Positions 13,432 through 19,468 of a stretch of DNA of 19,468 bases are shown one piece after another. The stretch spans positions 1 to 19,468 of the forward strand of contig DASSKC010000004.1 in NCBI GenBank assembly GCA_035690885.1. Reading direction: 5' to 3'. The notes beneath the pieces are model-generated. The model had not been told where the DNA came from. It saw nothing but the letters and a program-made list of their open reading frames with translations, and did not search any database. The DNA comes from Oleiagrimonas sp035690885. GTDB lineage: Bacteria; Pseudomonadota; Gammaproteobacteria; Xanthomonadales; Rhodanobacteraceae. Every line of letters starts with the position of its first letter. Positions within the stretch are counted from its first letter, which is position 1. The position numbers and the translations under genes are program-made.

Positions 13432-15624
13432 TCAGTGCGCTGAGGTCAAGGTCGTGACGGCTGCCGATTGTGCGGGCGCGGCCACGGATGCCGCGGCTGC
13501 GGACGTTCTTTTCGGTACGGGTGTAGCGTCGCTGGCACGCCAGTGCATGCGCCCGGAATGAAACTCGTCGTACGCCACCTGGTAATAGGCAATCGCGTGG
13601 TCCAGAAGCTTCTTGTTCACATGTGTGTAGGGGACCGCCGTCCCGTTGCGCGGGTCGGGCTTGACCTGCATCAGCTTGCCCTGGGGCATCTGGATGGTCA
13701 GGCGGCCATCGTGCAGGTAACCGAGGTTGATGTACGTGGACGGGAACGCGCGATCCATTCCCCTGGGCAGAGCCAGCACGTTGTAGCCGAAAAAGCGGCT
13801 GCGGTAGTTGAAGTTCAGCAGGCCGAGCAGGGTAGGCGCGATGTCGATCTGCGATGTCAGCCGATGCACGACCCGTGGTTTGATGTGTGCCGGTGAATAG
13901 ATGTACAGCGGGATGTGATAGTGGTCCAGCGGAATGCGCGAGATGCCGGAGCTGTGCGCGCAGTGATCGGCGACGATCACGAACACCGTGTTCTTGAAGT
14001 ACGGTTTGGACTTCATGCGGTCGATGAAATTGCCGATGGCCCAGTCGGTATATTTGACGGCGCCGGCGCGTTCGCCCTGCGGCATGTCGATGCGTCCCTC
14101 GGGCCAGGTGTAGGGACGGTGGTTGGACGTGGTCATCAGCTGCAGGAAAAACGGCTTGCCCGCGGCGTGGATCTTGTCCATCTGGCGCATGGCCAGCGTG
14201 AACAGGTCTTCGTCGGCCACGCCCCACACGTTGGCGCTGTGCACGGTCATGTCCGGCGGAATGTCGCGGCGGTCGACGTCGGTGTAGCCGTTGTGGCCGA
14301 AGAAATAATTCATGTTGTCGAACTCGCCGTAGCCGCCGTAGATGAACTCCGACACGTAACCATGCGCGTCGAATATCCTGCCCAGCGAGAACAGGTTTTC
14401 GTTGTGCGATTGATGGATCAGCGAGTTGCCGGGTGTCGGCGGAATCGACAGCGTGATCGCTTCCAGTCCGCGTACCGTGCGTGTGCCGTTGGCGTACATG
14501 TGGTCGAAAAACAGGCTCTGGCTGGCCAGCTTGTCCAGGTTCGGCGTCAGGCCCTGCGGGTTGCCGAAGATGCCCATGTAGCTGGCCGACAGGCTTTCGA
14601 CCGTGATGATCACCACGTTGAGATCGCGTTCCTTGCCGGGATTGCGCACAAGGCGGGTCAGGTTGTGCGGGTTGTCGTCGACAAAGGTCGATGTCGGCGT
14701 CTTCATCTGCCGGCGTACTATCGCGTAGGCCTTGCTGTCGGGCAGGGTCTTGTAGAATTTGTGGAAGCTGAGCTTCTGGTCGCGGAACGCGGCAAAGAAC
14801 TGGTAGATGCCATTGCCGGCCAGCGAATTGACGTAGGCGTCGTTGGTGACGTTTTTCATGCCGGCGTTGACGCCGAAGATGGTCGCCACGGTCAGCACCA
14901 GCCACCCGGCCACCAGCCATGAGCGCTTGCCGAAATGACTGCTGTCATCGCGGGTGCGCAGTTTGCGTCGCGACAAGAACATGATCACCAGCGCGGCGAC
15001 GACCAGCATCGCCAGCCAGCGCCCGATCGGGTAGGACTGCCGGATGTTGCCGATTACTTCACTGGTGTAGACCAGATAGTCGACCGCGACGAAGTTGAAG
15101 CGGGTGCCGAACTCATTCCAGAACGTGATGTCCGCCGCGCTGGCAAGCAGCATTACGAACAGCAGAACCAGGCACAGGGCACGCAAGGCCCACTTGCCCA
15201 CCCGCGAGCTGTAGCTGAATGCGGCGCAGGGAAGCACGAACAGGAACGGCAGCACGGCCGGCCACGCCGTCTTCCAGTTGGCGTCGTAATGCCAGCGCAG
15301 AAAGCCCAGGCAGATGGCCAGCACGACAACAAGTGCCAGTGCGTAAAGCAGCCATCGCGACCAGCCGGCCAGGCGGCCCGGTCGTGATGGCACCAGCCAC
15401 AGGAACAGCACCAGCGGCCAGGCAAAATAGATGAACGTCACCAGGTCGTAACCCAGGCCCGCGCCGAAGGCATACAACCAATACAGCGGGTCGAGCGGTA
15501 CGCCCGAACCGGCCATCAGCAGCAGGACCAGTCGCTCGACGAACGAAATGGCAACGAAGCAAATGCCCAGCCAGACGAGCGGGCGGATACGTGCCGGAAG
15601 GCGTGAGATCGGACTGTCGGTCAT
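13432..15624 (-). CDS. LtaS-like sulfatase-fold phosphotransferase (LTA synthase family)
   Basis: Inner-membrane protein (730 aa) with a large periplasmic alkaline-phosphatase-fold domain, related to lipoteichoic acid synthase and to OpgB/EptA-type enzymes that move phosphoglycerol or phosphoethanolamine onto envelope glycans. About five hydrophobic segments fill residues 15-255. The catalytic domain starts near 330 with VVIITVESLSASYMG (metal ligand E343), then NGTRTVRGLEA (candidate nucleophile T381 or T383), SNHRPY (H502) and VIVADHCAHS (D553, H554). A disordered Ala-rich tail closes the protein. The true donor and acceptor cannot be told from sequence. ATG 15624 is preferred over an in-frame TTG at 15636, which sits one base from the AAGAG ribosome site. 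It is first in a probable operon with the response regulator and kinase, an order like pmrC-pmrA-pmrB. Confidence 0.88.
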   Translation of the reverse strand: MTDSPISRLPARIRPLVWLGICFVAISFVERLVLLLMAGSGVPLDPLYWLYAFGAGLGYDLVTFIYFAWPLVLFLWLVPSRPGRLAGWSRWLLYALALVVVLAICLGFLRWHYDANWKTAWPAVLPFLFVLPCAAFSYSSRVGKWALRALCLVLLFVMLLASAADITFWNEFGTRFNFVAVDYLVYTSEVIGNIRQSYPIGRWLAMLVVAALVIMFLSRRKLRTRDDSSHFGKRSWLVAGWLVLTVATIFGVNAGMKNVTNDAYVNSLAGNGIYQFFAAFRDQKLSFHKFYKTLPDSKAYAIVRRQMKTPTSTFVDDNPHNLTRLVRNPGKERDLNVVIITVESLSASYMGIFGNPQGLTPNLDKLASQSLFFDHMYANGTRTVRGLEAITLSIPPTPGNSLIHQSHNENLFSLGRIFDAHGYVSEFIYGGYGEFDNMNYFFGHNGYTDVDRRDIPPDMTVHSANVWGVADEDLFTLAMRQMDKIHAAGKPFFLQLMTTSNHRPYTWPEGRIDMPQGERAGAVKYTDWAIGNFIDRMKSKPYFKNTVFVIVADHCAHSSGISRIPLDHYHIPLYIYSPAHIKPRVVHRLTSQIDIAPTLLGLLNFNYRSRFFGYNVLALPRGMDRAFPSTYINLGYLHDGRLTIQMPQGKLMQVKPDPRNGTAVPYTHVNKKLLDHAIAYYQVAYDEFHSGRMHWRASDATPVPKRTSAAAASVAAPAQSAAVTTLTSAH

Positions 15625-15696
15625 GATGGTCGGCAAGCTCTTGAAGATGTGGCTTGACCGGCATTCCCGTGCACATGCAAGCGTGTGATCGGTCGC

Positions 15697-15729
15697 AGTC
15701 TAGGAATGCACGCTTAGCATTTGCTTAGG
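15697..15729 (-). promoter_or_regulatory. Promoter D: double NCTWAGC repeat and -10 box for the transferase-regulator-kinase operon
   Basis: On the minus strand CCTAAGC (15729-15723) and GCTAAGC (15718-15712) are direct repeats 11 bp apart. Nine bases later comes TAGACT (15702-15697), matching four of six -10 consensus bases and close to CATACT and CAGACT of modules A and B. The upstream third repeat and the CTTTCG/CGAAAG pair of the other modules are absent. The leader to ATG 15624 would be about 65 bases. Confidence 0.72.
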
Positions 15730-15750
15730 CGCGGCTTGATTTCGAAATCA

Positions 15751-15783
15751 CTTGACTCTTGATTCAGGTCAAGGGTTTACCAT
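15751..15783 (+). promoter_or_regulatory. MerR-type promoter/operator of the copper-ATPase operon
   Basis: TTGACT (-35, 15752-15757) and TACCAT (-10, 15778-15783) are 20 bp apart, the over-long spacing that MerR-family activators correct by distorting DNA. Between them lies the dyad ACTCTTGA (15755-15762), six bases, TCAAGGGT (15769-15776), with seven of eight positions symmetric. Transcription would start at about 15790, which is the first base of the MerR-family ATG. Confidence 0.78.
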
Positions 15784-15789
15784 GTGCGC

Positions 15790-16218
15790 ATGGCTACTCT
15801 TGATCACATGCGCATCGGCACCGTGGCCCGCGAATGCGGGGTCAGCATCGACACCATTCGTTATTACGAGCGTGAAGGTTTGCTGCCGCCACCGCGGCGG
15901 CGGCCTTCGGGTTATCGCGAGTATGGCGAAGGAGCCGTGAAGCAGCTGCGTTTCATCCGGCATGCCAAGGAGTTGGGTTTCACGCTCGAGGACATCCGCG
16001 AGTTGCTGAGCCTGTCCAGTGATCGCGAGCAGGGCGTGCAGGGCGTCAAGCAGCGTGCCGAGACGCGCCTGGCCATGGTTGAGGAACGCATGGCCCAACT
16101 GCGGCGCGTGCGCAATGGGCTCAAACAACTGATCGCCAACTGTCCCGGCCATGGCCCGCTGGAGGAGTGCCCGATCCTGCGCGCGCTGTCCGGCCCCGAT
16201 GTGGAGAAACACGCATGA
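15790..16218 (+). CDS. MerR-family metal-responsive activator (CueR/HmrR-like)
   Basis: Dimeric DNA-distorting activator (142 aa). The N-terminal winged helix is classical (MRIGTVARECGVSIDTIRYYEREGLLPPPRR), followed by the dimerisation helix (about 80-115) and a C-terminal metal loop NCPGHGPLEECPILRAL with C118 and C127. Two Cys with PG and PIL beside them is the layout of Cu(I)/Ag(I) sensors such as CueR and HmrR, though the loop is one residue longer than in E. coli CueR. V83 occupies the place where divalent sensors such as ZntR have a Cys, which favours monovalent ions. ATG 15790 gives a normal N-terminus; GTG 15784 and ATG 15808 are in frame. With the promoter at 15752-15783 the ATG would be at or next to the transcript's 5' end, so the mRNA may be leaderless. 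The stop overlaps the ATPase start by ATGA. Confidence 0.92.
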   Translation: MATLDHMRIGTVARECGVSIDTIRYYEREGLLPPPRRRPSGYREYGEGAVKQLRFIRHAKELGFTLEDIRELLSLSSDREQGVQGVKQRAETRLAMVEERMAQLRRVRNGLKQLIANCPGHGPLEECPILRALSGPDVEKHA

Positions 16219-18713
16219 ATACCCGCCCGCGCGACGTGAGCGATGAGTCCGAAACCGCCATTGATCCCAACTGCGGCATGAGCGTGTCCACGGATACGCA
16301 TCGTCATGCCGAACACGAAGGTCACACCTACTATTTCTGCGGCGACGGCTGTCAGCGCAAGTTCGAAGACGATCCCCAGGCGGTGCTGGAGAAGGCGCGT
16401 CAACGCGATATCCGCAAGGGACGGCGCGATCCGGTGTGCGGCATGCAGACCGATCCGGAGCATCCAAAGCATGCGGCCGAGCACGAGGAGCATCGCTATC
16501 ACTTTTGCAGCAACGGATGTCGCGAGCGTTTCATCGCCGATCCCTCGCGCTATCTGGAGTCGCAGCCGGCACCCGCTCCGGCACCCGAGGGCGCCATCTA
16601 CACCTGTCCGATGCATCCGGAAATCCGCCAGCAAGGCCGTGGCGATTGCCCCAAATGCGGCATGGCACTGGAGCCGGAACTGCCCACGGCGGATGACGGC
16701 AATGATGACGACGTACGTGCTTTGCGGCACCGCTTTGCCATCCTGGTCGCATTGACCATCCCGGTATTCGTGCTGGCCATGGGTCCGCACCTGAGCGGCT
16801 GGCACTGGCCGGGCGCGTGGGGCGTGGCCGTCGGCTGGATCGAAGCGGCGTTGGCGACCGTGGTGACCTTGTGGGGCGGGGCGAGTTTTTTCCGGCGTGG
16901 CTGGCAATCGCTCAGGATGCGTTCGCCCAACATGTACACGCTGATTGCCATGGGCAGCGGCGTGGCCTGGTTGTACAGCGCGGTGGCGTTCTTGTGGCCG
17001 CAGGTTTTCCCGGCCGGATTCCGCGACATGCACGGTCAGGTGGCCGTCTATTTCGAGTCGGCGGCGGTGATCGTCACCCTGGTCACGCTGGGCGACGTGT
17101 TGGAGCTGGGTGCACGCCGGCGCACCGGTGCCGCGCTCAAGGCCTTGCTCAACCTGGTGCCGGCCCAGGCGCGGCGCATCCACGACGATGGCAGCGAAAC
17201 CGACGTGCCGCTGGACGAAGTGCGCGTGGACGATCGCCTGCGCGTGCGTCCGGGTGAAAAGATTCCGCTTGACGGCGTGGTCACGCAAGGCGAGAGCCAC
17301 GTGGATGAATCCATGCTCACGGGTGAGCCGCAGGCCGTCGCGCGCGGCGTCGATGACACGGTCACCGGCGGCACGGTCAACCAGGAAGGCGCGCTGGTGA
17401 TGCGCGTGCGCAAGGTCGGCGAGGACACCGTGCTGGCGCAGATCGTGGCCACGGTGGCCAAGGCGCAGCGTTCGCGTGCACCCTTGCAGCGCATCGCCGA
17501 TCGCGTCGCCGCATGGTTCGTGCCGACGGTGGTCGGCGTGGCGGTGCTGGCCTTCGTGTTGTGGGCCTGGTTGGGGCCCGCGCCGCAGTTGGCACATGCT
17601 TTGATTGCCGCCGTGTCGGTGCTGATCATCGCGTGCCCTTGTGCGCTGGGCCTGGCGACGCCGATTTCGATCATGGTGGCCAGCGGTCGCGGCGCGCATC
17701 ACGGCGTACTGTTTCGCGATGCCGCCGCGATCGAGAACCTGCGCAATATCGACACCCTGGTGCTGGACAAGACCGGCACGCTGACCGAAGGCCGGCCCAA
17801 GGTCGAACACTTGTTGCCGATCAACAAGAAGCTCACGCCGCAGCGGATTCTGGCCCTGGCCGCCGCGCTGGAGCGACCGAGCGAACACCCGCTGGCGCGT
17901 GCGGTGCTGGCTGCGGCTGACGAGTACGACGTCGATGTGCCGGAGGTGGAAGGGTTTTCCGCCACGCAAGGAAAAGGGGTCGAGGGGCGCATCGAAGGTT
18001 TGCACGTGGCGCTGGGCAATGAGGCCATGGTCAAAGCCGCCGGTGCCGGTCTGACCGGTCCGGCGCGTGGCTATGCGGCCAAGTTGCAAGAGCAGGGCGC
18101 GACGGTGATCTGGTTGGCTGTGGATTCGGACGTGGTCGGCTTGCTCGGCGTGCTCGATCCGGTCAAGCAGGGTGCGGCCGAAACCCTGCGCACCTTGCGC
18201 GAGGACGGCCTGCATCTGGTGATGCTGAGCGGCGACGCACAGACCACCGCCAAGGCCGTCGCCGACCAGCTCGGCATCGATGAAGTCCATGCCCAGGTAT
18301 CGCCCACCGGCAAGGCCGAAGTGGTGTTGTCGCTGCGCACCAAGGGCCATCGAGTGGCCATGGCCGGTGACGGCATCAACGATGCGCCGGCGCTGGCGAC
18401 GGCGGACATCGGCATCGCCATGGGCAACGGCACCGACATCGCCATGGAGAGCGCGCAGGTCACCCTGGTCAAGGGGCGTCTGGATGGCGTGGCGCGTGCA
18501 CGCGCATTGTCGCGGGCCACCGTCGGCAACATCCATCAAAACTTGTTCTTCGCCTTCATCTACAACGGCATCGGCGTGCCGCTGGCCGCAGGTGTGCTGT
18601 ACCCATGGTTCGGCATCACCCTGTCGCCGATGATTGCCGCGCTGGCCATGAGCCTTTCGTCGGTGTCCGTGGTCAGCAACGCGCTGCGCTTGCGCAAGCA
18701 AAACCTTGCCTGA
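16215..18713 (+). CDS. copA: Cu(I)-exporting P1B-type ATPase with two YHS domains
   Basis: Inner-membrane copper exporter (832 aa). Domain order: YHS-like domain 1 (about 15-60; DPNCGM, YYFCGDGCQRKF), YHS-like domain 2 (72-115; DPVCGM, YHFCSNGCRERF), a short heavy-metal-binding domain (128-153; YTCPMHPE, CPKCGM), then the ATPase core. Helix six carries C474-P475-C476, the phosphorylated Asp is D518 in DKTGT, the N-domain has SEHP (H558-P559), the actuator has LTGEP (368-372), and GDGINDAPAL is intact. The last helices contain YNGIGVPLAAG and MSLSSVSVVSNALRL, the Tyr-Asn and Met-Ser-Ser positions of the Cu(I) subtype P1B-1. There is no ferredoxin-like CxxC domain; the YHS and heavy-metal domains seem to replace it. 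The gene overlaps the MerR-type regulator gene and should be induced by Cu(I) or Ag(I). The symbol is by function class. Confidence 0.93.
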   Translation: MNTRPRDVSDESETAIDPNCGMSVSTDTHRHAEHEGHTYYFCGDGCQRKFEDDPQAVLEKARQRDIRKGRRDPVCGMQTDPEHPKHAAEHEEHRYHFCSNGCRERFIADPSRYLESQPAPAPAPEGAIYTCPMHPEIRQQGRGDCPKCGMALEPELPTADDGNDDDVRALRHRFAILVALTIPVFVLAMGPHLSGWHWPGAWGVAVGWIEAALATVVTLWGGASFFRRGWQSLRMRSPNMYTLIAMGSGVAWLYSAVAFLWPQVFPAGFRDMHGQVAVYFESAAVIVTLVTLGDVLELGARRRTGAALKALLNLVPAQARRIHDDGSETDVPLDEVRVDDRLRVRPGEKIPLDGVVTQGESHVDESMLTGEPQAVARGVDDTVTGGTVNQEGALVMRVRKVGEDTVLAQIVATVAKAQRSRAPLQRIADRVAAWFVPTVVGVAVLAFVLWAWLGPAPQLAHALIAAVSVLIIACPCALGLATPISIMVASGRGAHHGVLFRDAAAIENLRNIDTLVLDKTGTLTEGRPKVEHLLPINKKLTPQRILALAAALERPSEHPLARAVLAAADEYDVDVPEVEGFSATQGKGVEGRIEGLHVALGNEAMVKAAGAGLTGPARGYAAKLQEQGATVIWLAVDSDVVGLLGVLDPVKQGAAETLRTLREDGLHLVMLSGDAQTTAKAVADQLGIDEVHAQVSPTGKAEVVLSLRTKGHRVAMAGDGINDAPALATADIGIAMGNGTDIAMESAQVTLVKGRLDGVARARALSRATVGNIHQNLFFAFIYNGIGVPLAAGVLYPWFGITLSPMIAALAMSLSSVSVVSNALRLRKQNLA

Positions 18714-18717
18714 TCAG

Positions 18718-18760
18718 CTTGCGCGGGTTGCAGGCGCGCCGGAAGGCGCGATGGCGCAAG
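18718..18760. terminator. Nested hairpin after the copper ATPase gene
   Basis: CGCGCC (18735-18740) and GGCGCG (18745-18750) form a stem around a GGAA loop, and CTTGCGC (18718-18724) can pair with GCGCAAG (18754-18760) outside it. It begins four bases after the ATPase stop. No T run follows, so it may protect the 3' end or help rho-dependent ending rather than be a classical terminator. Confidence 0.4.
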
Positions 18761-18856
18761 AGATGGTTTGTGCGCAAGATCACGGGTAATCGCGGCAGCC
18801 GCCGCTCCTGCGATCCAACGTCGTATCATGCGGCAAATTTCAAGGACTATTTCCCC

Positions 18857-19468
18857 ATGCCCACCACCCTGGCCGAATGGCTCGATTACCAGCAGCACGT
18901 ACACAAGGTCGACATCGACATGGGGCTGGAACGCGTCAGCAAGGTGTGGCGACGCATGGGCGCGCCGCGTGCGCCGTTGGTCATCACCGTCGGCGGCACC
19001 AACGGCAAGGGCTCGACGGTCGCGTTTCTGACCGCGATGCTGCGCGCCATGGGCCGGCGTGTGGGCAGCTACGTGTCGCCGCACATTCGGGTCTACAACG
19101 AGCGCATTTGCGTGGACGGCGAGCAGTCCGGCGATGCGCAGTTGTGCGCTGCGTTCGAGCGCATCGAGATGGCGCGTGGCGAGATCCCGTTGACGTATTT
19201 CGAATATGCCACCTTGGCCGCGCTGGATATTTTCGCGCGGGCCGAGGTGGACGTGATGGTGCTGGAGGTCGGGCTCGGCGGGCGGCTGGATGCCACCAAT
19301 ATCGTCGATGCCGATGTGGCCGTGATTACCACCATCGACCTTGATCACATGCAGTGGCTGGGGCCGGATCGCGACAGCATCGGCCGCGAGAAGGCCGGTA
19401 TCGCGCGGGCCGGGCATCCGGTGGTCGTGGGCGAGGATGATCCGCCGCAGGGGTTGCTGTCCGCGTTG
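18857..19468 (+). CDS. folC: Bifunctional folylpolyglutamate/dihydrofolate synthase, N-terminal part (3' end outside window)
   Basis: Mur-ligase-fold enzyme of folate synthesis: it joins dihydropteroate to Glu and adds further Glu residues to reduced folates, using ATP in the cytoplasm. The frame runs from ATG 18857 through the right edge (204 codons seen of roughly 420-430 usual). The N-terminus has the helical opening LERVSKVWRRMG, then the P-loop VITVGGTNGKGST (about residues 43-55), SYVSPHIRVYNERI, TYFEYATLAALDIF, LEVGLGGRLDATN and TTIDLDHMQWLG, all diagnostic for FolC. No strong Shine-Dalgarno is visible before the ATG. It is a housekeeping gene and marks the end of the metal/envelope accessory block. 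Confidence 0.95.
   Translation, partial: MPTTLAEWLDYQQHVHKVDIDMGLERVSKVWRRMGAPRAPLVITVGGTNGKGSTVAFLTAMLRAMGRRVGSYVSPHIRVYNERICVDGEQSGDAQLCAAFERIEMARGEIPLTYFEYATLAALDIFARAEVDVMVLEVGLGGRLDATNIVDADVAVITTIDLDHMQWLGPDRDSIGREKAGIARAGHPVVVGEDDPPQGLLSAL

Noticed and set aside
13915..14922. 335-codon plus-strand open frame inside the LtaS-like gene
   Set aside because: Antisense of a clear catalytic domain; Val/His/Arg-rich product without any recognisable motif.
15912..18701. 929-codon open frame on the minus strand opposite the copper ATPase
   Set aside because: A GC-rich shadow of a well-recognised gene; the translation is rich in His, Arg and Gln with no domain and no ribosome site.

Overview
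The window is GC-rich and densely coded, and reads as a gammaproteobacterial chromosome of the Xanthomonadales/Lysobacterales type, most like Rhodanobacteraceae (Rhodanobacter, Dyella and relatives). That placement rests on protein style, on the paired REP element at 4055-4120 whose core is of the TGGGAGCGACTTCAG type common in that group, and on gene content. It is an inference, since no search could be run. No tRNA, rRNA, CRISPR array, insertion sequence or phage gene is visible.

Layout. (1) 2-3999, plus strand: the 3' part of an RND efflux pump, a COG4280-type membrane protein with two ExxE motifs, and a 69-aa membrane protein. (2) 4055-6453: a REP pair, then an RcnR/DmeR-like metal sensor with a six-G operator, driving an unusual metal P-type ATPase that has a His-rich N-terminus and no CPx motif. 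(3) 6538-11058, an envelope island: a heptosyltransferase-like GT9 enzyme, a PepSY protein (minus), a 52-aa remnant of a second heptosyltransferase gene leading a small operon (83-aa membrane protein, YkvA/DUF1232 protein), a DedA protein (minus) and a PAP2-family phosphatase. (4) 11059-11285: a structured convergent intergenic with a 165-bp inverted-repeat element around a bidirectional terminator. (5) 15624-11286, minus strand: an LtaS-like alkaline-phosphatase-fold transferase, an OmpR-family response regulator and a histidine kinase, apparently one operon. (6) 15751-18713: a CueR-like MerR regulator overlapping a Cu(I) P1B ATPase with two YHS domains. (7) 18857-end: the start of folC.

The most notable feature is a shared regulatory module. 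Four clusters of the 7-bp element NCTWAGC, spaced 12 and 11 bp apart as direct repeats and followed 9 bp later by a -10-like hexamer, lie in front of the GT9 gene, the remnant operon, the PAP2 gene (and, read the other way, the DedA gene) and the transferase-regulator-kinase operon. In three of them the whole ~80-bp module, from first repeat through a CTTTCG/CGAAAG inverted repeat to the ATG, has exactly the same internal spacing, and even the first eight codons look related. I infer that the OmpR-type regulator encoded here binds these repeats and controls a local regulon of envelope and lipid-modifying genes, including its own operon. The layout resembles pmrCAB (transferase, regulator, kinase), although the protein families and repeat are not identical.

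The second theme is metal homeostasis: an RND pump, an ExxE membrane protein, an atypical P1B ATPase under an RcnR-like sensor and a standard Cu(I) ATPase under a MerR-family sensor. Together they suggest an organism adapted to metal-rich or membrane-stressing conditions.
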